DNA of 64,000 nucleotides from Trichobilharzia regenti (lineage: Eukaryota; Platyhelminthes; Trematoda; Strigeidida; Schistosomatidae). The notes under the pieces were generated by a model, which ran no database searches, was not told the DNA's origin, and saw only the letters and a program-made list of their open reading frames with translations. This document shows, one piece after another, positions 53,101-64,000 of the stretch (positions are counted from its first letter, which is position 1; every line of letters starts with the position of its first letter). The stretch is from the NCBI GenBank assembly GCA_944472135.2, contig OX235270.1, positions 131,421,632 to 131,485,631 on the forward strand, read 5' to 3'. Made by a program: the position numbers and the translations under genes.

Positions 53101-55095
53101 TGTCGAGCATAGAATAACCCAGAGAAAATGTTAGTTTATTAAGGGAAATGTCATGAAACAAACCCTTAAAATGCAAAATCATTGAAAAACGAAATGAAAA
53201 CATCTATTGTCTCAGGCCAACCAGCTAACGGTCGTATCACATGAAGAAAATTTTGTTCTCCGGTACTGAATTGTATATTTACAATATTCCAGATCGAAAC
53301 AGCACTTTAACCTGGAAAAAGTCTTCAAAATAAATTTAACCGGGGAGACTTAGGCATTTTCAAGATGTATATATCTTAGATTCTACTTGCTGACATCTAT
53401 TATTTCTCCCACGCCGTACAAATTTTATGTCATGGTGTAATTCAATAAGTACTGTTCACTTATCCATAAGTACGTTGATAAATAGTCACTCCTCATTGAT
53501 AGTACATTAGCTAGACTTGATTCATATCTGTTGTCATCATGTTCATATGGATTAAGATCATGATGGAGATGACGCTTGCAAAGAGTAATTAGACCCTTAT
53601 ATAAATATATATTATCACAATAGCCTACTATCCTTTATTAGTTCAATGTGAACCCTATATGCTATTGTATATAAGCACGGCTGCAGACAAGACATACAGA
53701 ATTTCACGAATCCACTAGATTCCATTCCTTTAGACTGCCAGTTGTCTTAAATCCACTAAGGAAAGAAATGCCTACAAAATCTAAAGTACCTAACCAATGT
53801 TTCTACGGTATAGGGATTACTAGTTGTTGGCTTGCAGAAATGTCCATAGTTGACGTCAACTTCCAGTGAAACTCTGCACTTTGCACTAAGGCTTATCTAA
53901 TTTAACCTAGTACCAAATTCTAACAAATAAACAAACATTTTTTCTCCTAAAAAGTTTTAATTTCTACAGATCTCCGTCAAAGTCAATCGGCATCTAATGA
54001 ATTACTTCGTAAATTATGAATCCATAAGCAACATGAATAATTTAAATCCTCAGACACCATGACGGTAAACAAAATAGGGAGGAAAAACAGAAATTATCTT
54101 ACCTAAAACCTCACATTCAAAACACGAGAATGAATCAGTCTTCAAAACATAACGAAAATATGAAACCAATGAAAGCCAATGCAAATACAGCGCGGAGTGC
54201 AGACCTTCAAAACAACGTTTTTGAAGTGGAACGACATAATTGATCAATGTTCAGTCTACATCCAGAATCAAAACAATGGTATTGTGTTTAAAGATATGTA
54301 ACGATGCTCCTGGTTTTCTGTGATGCTCAATATCTATCCTTAGTTTAAAGAATTACCAGAATGTTGGAGGACTTCATATATTATTATTTTATGACGTCAA
54401 TTCGTGAACCGTAATAAAATATCAACCCTTCCATGTGGGAGCAAATACAATAGATTGACACTCCAGTCACTAACCATAAAGTTATCTTATATCTGAAACG
54501 ATGTTGGTGGAAGTAGGCAAAGTCAATCTGGTTCCCTAGCAAAATAGTTTCGATCGTACTAGTGCCCATAACAATTGGAAGTTTCCTTTTTCGTAGTAAA
54601 ACACCGAGATCCAAGTCAGAAAATCGTCGGTCTTCTTGTACATCTTTAGTTCACAGATGTGACATCCTTTAGACGTATTCTACAACCAGCGAGTAAACGA
54701 ATTTCAAGTTATCCGCATCATGACAAATTAAAGTTCGTGAACTGCTTAGAAAGAAAATGTAGGTTGCAAATGCAAGGTATTTATCAGTTTCGAGGCACTG
54801 TTCATAGACGTCTTTATTACAAACATGATTTGCACACCGTACAAACACTTGCAAGATAGCATCTTAGATGCAAAAAGGCAGAATCCTTGGTCAGAATAAC
54901 CTCTATGTACTTTGAAGGCCTATTTCACGTTTAGTGGCTTAATTTTCGGCCAGCAAGGTGGCGCCACCAATGGGTTACCTTTACGTTGTGAGTTTGGGAT
55001 TTGGTGTTTTGAAACCAACGGTCAACAGTCTTCCTCCACATAAAGATTATGTTATCAATAGTTTCATAATTTGTGTCAATAAATATAACCTACGT
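50120..55095. other. Region upstream of the kinase first exon, no gene recognised
   Basis: Five kb without a credible gene. It has an AT run at 50876-50890 and a C-run near 51450. Several small open frames (50249-50548 minus, 51787-51996 plus, 54659-54859 plus) show no family features. Any promoter or noncoding first exon of the kinase could lie here, but I cannot point to one. Confidence 0.4.
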
Positions 55096-55099
55096 GATT

Positions 55100-55740
55100 T
55101 CTTACAGGATTTCAGCAGTTGATATCCAGCTACCGGATTGTATACTGAAGTGAAAACCAGACAAGCAATATCTTCTGTGCATCCTGACTGACACGTAGGC
55201 CTGATGCATCATTGTCAGTTGGATTCAGTGTTAATATCTCCAGCGGTTGGTATCCGAAAACAATGCTAATCTGATTCTTTGGATAAGGGCACTGATCTCT
55301 TGAGGAGACATATGTTTGAAAATGGATATCCTTCACGCTTTACAACAGGTCTAATGAGCTCTGAATCCAATAAAGAGAGTTCCTTCTCGGTGCTGAAGAA
55401 AGGGTTATATATGAACGAAGCGTTTCAAAACGACCTTCTGACCGACACTATGGAGAAGAGAATATTGAAACATACGTGAAAAAACATCATTGAATTTAAG
55501 TCAAAGCGGTTTGCCTCCCTTATTCTGAGGTTACCTAATAGCTCCAGAGACAACACATTAATTTTGGTGATTTCTATGTGCGTCTGTCTAGTCACTTAGT
55601 CCTCTGAAGAGATATATCTGGGTCGCCCGGTGCGTGTTTGAAGAATGTTCGAGGAGCTTTATCCGAATCACTATGAAGATGATATTGCGATTAAATACTG
55701 GGCTGTACATTTGGACGACTGTTCAACGCTGATCACTTAG
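55100..55740 (+). mobile_element. Probable PLE fragment (post-RT to GIY-YIG)
   Basis: The frame at 55279-55479 gives LLRRHMFENGYPSRFTTGL and MEKRILKHT. Following sequence gives FASLILRLPNSSRDNTLI and a decayed GIY-YIG-like YLGRPVRV. The order fits the RT-to-endonuclease linker of the 4.6-6.8 kb element. Weak, and broken by stops. Confidence 0.42.
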
Positions 55741-56569
55741 TCTCAATGAAAACACTCGCAATTATCCGGACAGTCAAAAGAAAGGTTCCCGAAATATTGT
55801 TACCGCATTCCTTGAATTCCTGACATCTTAGTCACTTTAAAAATGTTTATCTCATACGTTCGGAATTACAACCATTTGAGTATCGCCAGTCAGTACTGAA
55901 CCTGGGCAAGAGGGCTGAAAAAACACCGATTAGCGAACCCAGTAGATCCTTAGCTACTTCTGATAATGTTCAGGCAAAGCACAGGGTGCTGAATTAGCAC
56001 CAGTCATTGTGAATACCGGAAACAATTTCTGGTTTGTGAACAAACTATTTCATAGAGACTTTAGAAATTTTCTCACTAGAGGGTGTTTGAATTAGTTCAG
56101 GATTTGCGGGATTTAACTCATCATTATAGTGAGTTTTGTGAATTTTTAACATAAACCCATGTATGTAACTGTATATATTGTTGGATTTATATGTTCAAGT
56201 TGGCCCAAGTCACTGGGTCTATGGTTTTGGTATCATTTTAGTTAACTGTGCTTAACCGTATTGTATGTTGTTGCATTGTATTGTTCTTGCCGCTTGCTGC
56301 CCTTTTTGCTGTGAATTATTTTCCTTTGCTGGTGTTGTTCTGATTGATTTATTCCTTGTGTTCCTTGTTTTCCGAATTTAAGGGGAGCAACCCAAAAGGT
56401 CACTTCTCTCTAAACTTAATCTTAATGTAACAATTCCTTTCTCAGGCGTGAGGCTAGCAACCCCACCCTGTAAACAAAAGTGCTACAGAAATTTCAGCAC
56501 CATGAATTTCTTTGCACCAAAAAACGTCTGTGTGGGGACATGAAACGTCCGCACCATGTACGCGACTGG

Positions 56570-56864
56570 TGTGGTGAGAGCAGGCCGTGAGAAAATGTGA
56601 GCAAGGCTGATTCAACAACCAATCACAGCAAAGTTAACGTGGCAAAATATGATCCGCAGAAAGAGAACTCTATTTGTCGAGGAATCCCGAAACAACCAAT
56701 CAGAAGCCTGCGTTTGTCTGCCTAACTTCTGATAAACAACCAATCAGATGACTGCGCTTGTCTACTTGCATAAGCTATAATAATGTATGTGAAATATGTA
56801 TAAATACGTGTTGATTTTCATAATAAAACGATCTGTTGCCTGGTCCTTGTCTTCTGTTGTTACA
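56570..56864 (+). mobile_element. Solo LTR, 295 bp, with 4-bp target duplication
   Basis: It starts TGTGGTGAGAGCAGG and ends CTTCTGTTGTTACA. CTGG flanks both sides (56566-56569 and 56865-56868). A TATAAATACG-like box lies near 56799 and AATAAAA near 56822, as expected of an LTR. Excising it restores continuity of the LINE endonuclease sequence. Confidence 0.78.
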
Positions 56865-56938
56865 CTGGGACAGCTGTTCAGATCGCAAACGAGATGAAAA
56901 GATACGGAATCCAAGTGCTGGGAATATGAGAAAGCAGA

Positions 56939-57361
56939 TTGAACAGGAATAGACGCACCAAATTGGCAACGGGTGAGTCAGTGTTCTACTACGGTCACCT
57001 TGAAAATAACCACAAACACACCGAGGGCGTGGCTATCATGTCACCGAGGACAACGAAGGCGCTGATGCAATGTGAGGCGATCTCGTCTGGGATGATAACC
57101 ACTAGATTCAACAAAAAAAGAAGGAAAGTGTCAGTCATGCAATGGTATGCACACACGAACGACGCAGACCTTGAAAAGAAAGAAGAATTCTACAGACAAC
57201 TGCAGAAAACAGTGGACAATACTCCAGCTGGTGACATTAAAATACTAATAGGTAACATGAACGCCAAACTGGGACCAGACAACATAGGAAGAGAACTCAT
57301 CATGGGTAGAGAAGCTCTCGGAGAAATGAGTGAAAATGGAGAAATCTTCGCCAACTTCTGA
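56939..57361 (+). pseudogene. LINE endonuclease fragment
   Basis: One hundred and forty open codons: HTEGVAIMSPRTTKAL, QWYAHTNDADLEKKEEFYRQ, GDIKILIGNMNAKLGPDN, MSENGEIFANF. It reads GNMN where active AP-like nucleases have GD.N, a likely loss of a catalytic Asp. Confidence 0.78.
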
Positions 57362-58328
57362 GCCTTCAGTGAACTAGTGATTGGCGGCAGCGTATACCAA
57401 CACGATGATATCCACAAGGCTACATGGGTGTCACCAGATGGGAGAACCGAAAACCAAACTGACTTCATCTCAATGGATCTCAAGGAAGCTGAGGGGCAGC
57501 TTACTGTAAACAAAAGTAAGAAGAGGAGCGGACGTTGACTCAGACCACTATCTCGTACAAGGGACAATCCAAATCAAGCTAAAGGCTTTCAGTGAAACAG
57601 CAGCTGCAGATAGACCACAAGACAAGTTCAATACTCAAAAACTGAAGGACCAGGATACAAAGGACATCTTCACTGCAAACATAAGGAAAGAAGCCGAGAC
57701 ACAAGTCAACACTAGCTAAGAGATCAGCGTTGAAAAGCACTCGGACAACTTGAAAACGGTGTGGAGTCAAACTTGCATGAAAGTTCTAGGCAGAAAGAAG
57801 AGACAGGACGAACAATGGCTCACTGTGGACATTTGGAGACTAATAGAAGACAGAAGGATGGTGAAACAAAAGATTATCCAGTGCATCGACAAGTAACAAA
57901 AACAGGAGTTCAATGCAAGCTACAATGCACTGAACAAGAGAGTAAAGAGGAGTTCCAAGGAAGACAAAAGAAAATATTATGAAGCCATGGGAAGTGAAGC
58001 AGAACAAGCTGCAGTGCAGGTAAAGGAGACCTCGCCACACTACCAAACAACTAGGTTTCTATCGAGGAAATGTTCGACACAAATTAGGCCAGTGAATGGT
58101 GACGATGGAAAGTCAATCACCAAAGAGGTGGAGCAAAGAAAAAACTGTGCTGAACACTTCAAAAGACTTCTAAATCGACCACCACCTACAACGCGCCCAG
58201 CAATACAAAAAACGGAAGCAGAACTACCAGTGAACATCGACCGCCGGACGAGAACAGAAGTCCTGAAGGCAATCAAGATGCCTAAAGCCTGAAAAGCAGC
58301 AGGACCAGATGGAATCCCAGGAGAAGCA

Positions 58329-59172
58329 TTGAAAATGGAACTAGAGACAACAGTGGATTTGATAACGCCATTACTAAAGAAGGTGTGGAAAGAGCGTAAA
58401 GTACCGGAGGATTGGAAGAAAGGATACTTATTCAAACTACCAAAGAAAGGAGACTTAAGTCAATGCAAGAACTGGCACGGTATTATGCTCCTGTCCTTCC
58501 CAAGCAGAATACTAAGCCGCATCATCTTGGAGAGAATCAAACACGCCAACCTGTATGAAAACTTCGACCGGAACAAGCTGGATTCAGGAGAAGCAAATCA
58601 TGTGTTGATCGAATCGCCACTCTGCGGATCATCATTGAGCAAAGCTTGGAATGGCAGTCACCTCTCAATCTCAACTTCATCGACTTTGAAAAGGCCTTCG
58701 ATAGCGCAGCGTCGATCGAGAGGTGATTTGGCAACCACTTCGCTACTACGGGGTCCCATCGACAATTATTCATCTCATCCAACATTTATACGATAATGCT
58801 GCATGCCAAGTAATCCACAACGGGAAACTTACGGAATCCTTTGAAGTGAGGGCGGGAGTAAGGCAAGGCTGTCTATTATCGACAATGATCTTCCTGATTG
58901 CAGTAGATCGGATAATGCGGGAGACAACCGACAATGAGGAAACAGGCATAAAATGGACTCACACAAAAAAGAACTTGGAGGATCTGGACATCGCCGATGT
59001 GATATATATGTCTGATTTCCCACAAACTGGAGGATATGCAAGTGAAAAGCAACAAGCTGGCAGGAGAAGCATCAAAGAAAGCATTACAGGTGAACATAGA
59101 GAAAACAGAGGTGATGAAGATTCTTGGCCAACACCAACAGCAACAACAACAGACAACAATCAGCCAGCATAA
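58329..59172 (+). pseudogene. LINE reverse transcriptase, frameshifted
   Basis: Two overlapping frames (58329-58796 and 58723-59172) with a third needed for the FIDFEKAFD block at 58676. RT blocks 1-4 and the LLSTMIF palm are present; the catalytic Asp pair is Asp-Val. No functional enzyme. Confidence 0.78.
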
Positions 59173-59824
59173 ATGGGATGAACCTGAAACAAACAAGCTC
59201 CTTTACCTACCCACCTAACTGGGAAGCATTGTTTCAACTGCAGACGGAACTGAAGAGGATACCAAAGGCAGAATCAGAAAATCAAGACAAGCTTTTATTA
59301 CTCTTAAGTCTGTGTGGGGGTCAACAGCACTCCATATCAGAAATAAGATCCGGATTTTTAACTCCAACGTGAAATCAGTGCTACTCACAATATGGGTCAG
59401 AGACTTGGCGCATCATAAAGAGCATCTCCAACAAACTTCAGACCTTCATTAACAGTTATCTTCGCTCAGTACTCAAGATCAGATAGCCGGCCAGAAAAGA
59501 TCAGCAATAGTGATGGATCTCTGTCTATGAGCAAACCGACCAGGAACCGATTGTGAAACAAATAGGTAGGAAGAAATGGAAGCGGATTGATCATACGCCG
59601 AGAAAACCATCAAGTGACATCACGAGACAAGCCATTGCTCGAGTGGAACCCGAAAGAGAAGCGATGAGATGGTCGTCAGTGTGAGAGTGACTTGGAGGAG
59701 GACATGTGAAGAGGATATGAAAGCGTAAGGGTAGACAAGGAGCGGAGTGAAGAAGTTGCCAGAAAATCGGAGGGAGTGGAGACGCGTGGCTGAAGCCCTA
59801 CGTTCCTGAAGGAATTAAAGGGTA

Positions 59825-60096
59825 TGTCAATGTAGTTTAAGATTGAACGATCACTACATGGTAGGTTGCTCAGTCCAAACTTCCTATATTTTCGCGGGGT
59901 CATCAATACACCAGTCATCGTCTGGTTATATGCTGGTGTTACAATAAAGAATTCTCGAGTCGCCAGTCAGTGTTTTGGTTTCTACGTCCGTTAGTACTAA
60001 GCGTTTCTGAAAGGCTTCGAGGGACAGCGAGAGGCCCGGCGTAGCAAGAGCTGAGAATTAACGGTTTTGAGACGTGATTGCGAGTTCCTGACAGTT
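59825..60096 (+). mobile_element. BEL/Pao-type 5' LTR
   Basis: It starts TGTCAATGTAGTTTAAG directly at the LINE end and runs through ttttcgcggggtcatcaata, gttacaataaag (poly-A signal AATAAA) and cgtccgttagtactaagcgt to gttcctgaca. It aligns with the minus-strand LTR at 61330-61677. The 3' boundary at 60096 is estimated from a CA followed by ttggtgacag, a possible primer site. Confidence 0.65.
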
Positions 60097-60114
60097 GGTG
60101 ACAGTTTCTTACAG

Positions 60115-60850
60115 TTTGCATAGTCTCCGTCCGTCTTTCCTGGTGCCGGCCAAGTCTTCTTTGAACAAGCGTTATCTGGAACTGTCGGGAACTTCGGTTA
60201 CCTTCAGTGATGCCTGGGTCAAAGAAGGGACGAAGCGTCTTAGAAGCAAGCAGGAAAGTAAGTCATGTTGGTTTGTCTGGTGCTTGTAACGATGTGTCTG
60301 ATGTTAAGCATGACATGGTTGATGTCACCGTTTCGCCGTCTATAGATAATAGGAATATCAAACTCCCTAAGTATGAAACTCGGTGATTCGACGGAATCAG
60401 CTGATTATTTACAGTTTGTAAAGGAGTTTGAAACAATGTTGAGTAGTTTTTTATTAAATGATGAAATGAAGTCAATGTATTTGATGAGGTATTGCACTGG
60501 AGTTGATTCAAGAGCTACAACGTTATGAAACCAATCGAAGGATACTATGAGGCTATGAGTATACTGCGTCAAAGTCTTGGAAGACCTTCGATGATTGTAG
60601 GGAAATTATTCGAGGCTGTTAAGGGTAATGGTGGTCAATTACAGGATGACTCCCAGGCACTCACTGAGTTTTTGGATAAATAGCTGATCTACAAGAATGC
60701 ATTGATTTCGATGAATTGCATGAGTGACCTCAACTCGAGCTCAGTCTTAGAGGTAATAGCAAGACGCCTACCTACTCGATTATAGGGAAGAGGAAACCAG
60801 TGAGTTAGTTAAACGGCTACTGTGCAGTTAGTAGTTAAAGCGTCTTTTTT
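60115..60850 (+). pseudogene. BEL/Pao gag relic
   Basis: Frames give KLPKYETR.FDGISADYLQF, LLNDEMKSMYLMRYC, then ILRQSLGRPSMIVGKLFEAV and ALTEFLDK, SMNCMSDLNSSSVLEVIARR. This follows the BEL/Pao gag order (p.F.G....F...F; fG.p..i; iv.rLp). Stops and frameshifts; pol is absent. Sinbad-like affiliation is from memory. Confidence 0.68.
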
Positions 60851-60973
60851 AAAGTAAAAGGTAAAAGAGTTTTGATTACCGGAGCAAATTAAGTCATATG
60901 CTACTAAGTACAGTGTAGTGAATAGTGGTACGATTAGCGATAAGGGTAGGTTGAATGAACTTGGGGAAAATGG

Positions 60974-60994
60974 TTGGTTGGTTGGTTGGTTGAG
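60974..60994. repeat. (GGTT)n microsatellite
   Basis: Five perfect tetranucleotide units at the end of the gag relic. Confidence 0.88.
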
Positions 60995-61245
60995 TTTGTT
61001 GTTGCTAGGTATTCCTGGCCACTTTTCATATGGCATGCTTTAGACATTACAAAGTACCAGTTTGCTTATATTATGGAACAACTATCACAACTAATTTGGG
61101 ATTATACGTCCAGGAAAATTATAGAAAGTCTTAAGAGTTTATAATTAGCATGCTTATATTACTGATGCAATGACATGCGAGACCTGTACAAGTTGTTGTG
61201 AAGTATGCCTGTAATAAGATTTTTCCATGGCAAATACAATGCTTG

Positions 61246-61677
61246 TGTCAATGTACTTGAAGATTGAAGGATCAATTCATGGTTGTTTGCTCAAACCCAA
61301 CTTCCCTATGTAATTCACATCTCATAAACCGTTAATGCCCAGCTCTCGCTACGCTCGGGCCCACGCTGTTCTTCGAAGTTTTCTCAGAAACGCTTAGTTA
61401 TAACGGACGCAAAAACCAAAACACTGATCTGCCGCGTTAGATTTGTTTATTGTTACACCAACATATAAAAGGAATAAGCGAACTAAGCAAACTAAGGTCT
61501 GAAAACAAATATTACAATAATAAATCATTTTATTACTTCTGACGATGTTTCACTCTTCTTTCTGAACAGCGACCGATGAGACGATGACTGTCGTATTGAT
61601 GCCTCCGCGAAAATTGGGGAAGTTGATTTTGAGCAAACAACCAAGAATCGATCGTTCAATCTTCAACTCCATTGACA
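61246..61677 (-). mobile_element. BEL-type 3' LTR with inverted end (fold-back)
   Basis: The minus strand begins TGTCAATGGAGTTGAAG at 61677, immediately after the purine tract GCCGGGGAG, and reads the same LTR as 59825-60080, through ttttcgcggaggcatcaata, gttacaataaac and cgtccgttataactaagcgt. At about 61311 it meets an inverted copy of the LTR start running back to TGTCAATG at 61246, so about 65 bp at each end are complementary. Confidence 0.7.
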
Positions 61678-61720
61678 CTCCCCGGCAAAAAAGGGATCCA
61701 ACCCTTTTTTCCTTCACGAC
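61678..61720 (-). other. Polypurine tract of the minus-strand LTR element
   Basis: GCCGGGGAG lies directly against the LTR start, after ggaaaaaagggttggatccc. Position and composition are those of a plus-strand priming tract, and it shows that 61677 is the start of a 3' LTR. Confidence 0.65.
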
Positions 61721-62064
61721 CAATACACGTTGACTTGGATGCCATTGCGAGAACCTGGGTCACACGGACAGAGCTGAAATGGAAAACAAACAGAAAAGCC
61801 AACACACCGCAAGCGTACCCACAGCACAATCTCATACATCAATGAAAACATACGCCTTCCAGTTAAAGGCATCCTCTTGCAACACAATCTCCACTTGCTA
61901 GAATGACTCTTGCAGAATGCAACGTGACCATAGCACCACCTCATGATAATCTACGCACATCCTCTTATCTACTCATTACCAATTACCACTGAAATCGCTT
62001 GTCACTCATTCTGCCTCAGTTCTAATAGCGGTGACGTATGCGAGCCTCAGTCGTTTACACTCTT

Positions 62065-62143
62065 TCTCCCCGGCGTGTCGGACCGCAGCTAACAATTATC
62101 TCCGTGTGCATTTCATTCTCAGCAATAGCCTAGCCTCCCCGGC
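62065..62143 (-). repeat. Two extra GCCGGGGAG motifs
   Basis: The minus strand has cacgccggggagaaagag (62065-62073) and tacgccggggaggctagg (62135-62143), each the same 9-mer as the tract at 61678-61686. Confidence 0.6.
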
Positions 62144-62376
62144 GTATACGACCCATCTGCTGTCCTTAACATCAATCAATTCATTCATGGATGTAGAAGA
62201 CTCGAAACAACTTCAGAAATAATCACGACGAAAATTTTAACAAAATTACGCAATAACAACAAGACACGAAAACAACGAGTAAACACAATGAATCCAAAAA
62301 ACACCAACTGATATGACACACCACACGTATATGCAAATAGTACAAACAACCTCGCCGATCATCTCTTGGTGGAATT

Positions 62377-62826
62377 CCTTTGAAGAATTGCAGGACTTAC
62401 ACCAGTACGCCTACAAACCTTCACAGGTTGACGATTGTAAGTTGTGGAATGTCCAGACACAAACAAGATTAACCAACAATTACATCAATTGGAACTCACA
62501 CAACTATTTAACACAAACATATGTACAATCAACACATCAAATGTTGTGGATTCTGACACGACAAACTACCCTTGAAGAACCGTAGGACTTACAGCAGTAC
62601 GCCTACATTCCTTCTCAGGTTGATGATCCAAGTGGAAGTCGTCCGGACACAAACAGAATTACCAACAGCTAGATGACAGATGATATCAATTCAGTATATA
62701 CAATATGAACATATGTACAAGATCACACACCAAGCACATTGGACTGCTCATTGATGCGCTACCCTTTGAAGAACTGTAGGACTTACAGCAGTACGCCTAC
62801 AACCCTTCTCAGGTTGACGCCCTAGG
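62377..62826. repeat. 192-bp tandem repeat, about 2.3 units
   Basis: Units begin at 62377, 62569 and 62762 with ctttgaagaaytgyaggact, then agtacgcctaca and ttctcaggttgacg. Spacing is 192 and 193 bp. Each start holds a possible hairpin (GTAGG...CCTAC). Confidence 0.78.
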
Positions 62827-63619
62827 TTGGAAAATCGTCGCAGAGTTCATTTGCTAACTTCCTTCTATCAGCTATATCCTCAAATCTGAACGGCAACACG
62901 CCCATGTCATTGTATCGTAGAATATAGATGACCAACAAACACACGACATATCTCATCAACCAAGTATAGAAACAGAGTAATTTACACCAAAGATAATAAC
63001 ATTCAAATAGTAACTTGAAACTAGAAATGCCTTTATTCGTGCAAGTCAATTTAACAATTACTCTCTCGTTTACACTTGGCTTATCCTCACTAAACTGACC
63101 AATATCTTTCGTCCTTTCAAATTCACCAATACTAACATAGTCATTGCACAAGATACTTGAATTGGTGGGCGTCTTTTTCATTGTGGATGACAACACCGAC
63201 GACGACTAAGTGACACAAGTTGATGAACTTAGCGTTGGATCAGAAGCTGTTGTTGCTCGGCTTTCAGAAATTTGTCTACATGCAAGACCACCACCACTGC
63301 TGTCTTTTACTATTGGCTCAGGTTTAGCAATAGCATCTGATGATAGGTGGACTACATGCTGATCAATCACACTGACAGTCTCACAAGCATCCATGCCTTC
63401 TGCAACTGCATCTGCATTTATTTCTAATTCACGTTCAAGTTGTACAGAAACTTTGTTCAACTTAGCAGTAGTAGGCATATCCGTCATCTCATCATGATCA
63501 AACAAAGACAACTGTGAAGTATCATGATTATTATCACGAATATTCAATTTACCATCAGTCGACTTCATCAATTTCAAACTCTTTAATAACAGAAGTAGAC
63601 AATTTTGGTTCCTCCTCAC
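62822..63619 (-). pseudogene. Unidentified frame with one in-frame stop
   Basis: The frame runs 63619-62822 with a single TAG at 63206-63208. The N part is acidic and Ser/Thr-rich (NKVSVQLERELEINADAVAE), the middle hydrophilic, and the C part has a hydrophobic stretch (LMRYVVCLLVIYILRY) that could cross a membrane, then RRKLANELCDDFPT. I do not recognise the family. Lying upstream of an LTR and its purine tract, it may be the last frame of the element or host sequence. Confidence 0.4.
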
Positions 63620-63999
63620 AAATCATTAAAGGTTTTAAAACTTCATTCTGACTAGTAATACCTTGTAAACTTGTGGAGTCAGAACTCCACTCTGAAGCAG
63701 TAACTGTATTCTGTGACACTCTATTCAACAACGGCTTACCAGTTGCAACTACAGACTTCTTCACAACACCGTTATCGTCACACAATTCGGAGTCAGACCT
63801 GGAGTTTACATTTAGCTTATCACTAAACTTGCTCACTGTTTCACAGTTCACTTCTGTATGCACTTCTTGCAAACGTGTGAAACACAGCCGTGTTTGTCTT
63901 GCAGCTTGTAACTCATCCGTTGAGCATGTAACACGAAACCTGTTACACTCACTAGGTGTATATGCATTACTAGACATCATGGTGCCTTCTCGATATCCA
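63555..63999 (-). pseudogene. Unidentified frame, open to the window edge
   Basis: Open from the right edge to a stop at 63555 (ATG at 63980 is optional). It is Ser/Glu-rich with DELQAARQTRLCFTRLQEVH and MICEEEPKLSTSVIKEFEID. It overlaps the next frame by 65 bases, which suggests one protein broken by a frameshift near 63560-63610, or a programmed shift. No domain recognised. Confidence 0.4.
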
Positions 64000-64000
64000 C

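Larger units (their letters stand above)
56050..59824 (+). mobile_element. APE-type LINE, longest copy, interrupted and inactive
   Basis: The 5' UTR (56050-56520) is shared with 12050-12440. The endonuclease begins at 56525, is split by a solo LTR (56570-56864) and resumes with QIANEMKRYGIQVLGI. It continues to about 57590 (HKATWVSP near 57410, SDHYLV-like near 57545). The linker spans 57590-58290 and the RT 58290-59010: KAAGPDGIPGEALK, VPEDWKKGYLFKLPKKGDL, FIDFEKAFDS (58676-58705), VRQGCLLSTMIFLIAVDRIM. The FADD block reads IADV (58990-59001), so a catalytic Asp is lost. The C-terminal region and family tail end at 59824. Several frameshifts. Confidence 0.85.

Noticed and set aside
58040..58435. 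131-codon minus-strand open frame
   Set aside because: Antisense shadow of the LINE linker and RT.
1..64000. CRISPR array, operon or bacterial defence system
   Set aside because: No spaced direct repeats or bacterial gene layout; introns and eukaryotic transposons show nuclear animal DNA.

Overview
This window looks like nuclear DNA of a parasitic flatworm, most likely a blood fluke (Schistosoma or a close relative). It is AT-rich and has long introns crowded with repeats. The repeats are of types known from schistosomes: Smα-like SINEs with hammerhead ribozyme relics, an SR2/RTE-like non-LTR element, a second abundant APE-endonuclease LINE, CR1-like and Penelope-like (PLE) fragments, and a BEL/Pao LTR element. 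I assign the organism from these families by eye; no search was run.

One host gene is clear. It is a minus-strand ACK/TNK2-type non-receptor tyrosine kinase with a SAM domain, a complete kinase domain and the start of a post-kinase (probably SH3) region. Seven coding exons can be joined with canonical GT/AG sites and matching phases: 50087-49698, 46807-46670, 45982-45671, 35176-34997, 27441-27250, 21865-21502 and 1928-1733. Its 3' end lies beyond position 1. Introns run from 0.7 kb to 19.6 kb and hold almost all the mobile elements between 2 and 50 kb.

Layout from left to right. 0.3-0.7 kb: SR2-like tail. 1.7-21.5 kb: intron 6, with PLE remnants (3.8-6.8, 9.4-10.4 kb), SINEs, LINE relics and hammerhead motifs, several in sense with the kinase transcript. 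21.9-27.2 kb: intron 5, with CR1-like, Smα and PLE relics. 27.4-35.0 kb: intron 4, mostly SINEs and LINE relics. 35.2-45.7 kb: intron 3, with LINE, SR2-like and solo-LTR sequences. 46-50 kb: the first exons. 50.1-55.1 kb: intergenic sequence with nothing recognised. 56.05-59.82 kb: the longest LINE copy, split by a solo LTR and dead in RT. 59.83-60.85 kb: BEL/Pao LTR plus gag relic. 61.2-64.0 kb: a minus-strand LTR of the same family, preceded by a polypurine tract, a 192-bp tandem repeat and unidentified broken reading frames.

I found no CRISPR array, operon or bacterial-type system. The most unusual material is the set of small hammerhead ribozyme motifs in several SINE families, including one with an intact core, one tandem pair and one inverted pair; a SINE that appears to be assembled from both ends of the resident LINE; and the fold-back LTR at 61.25-61.68 kb.
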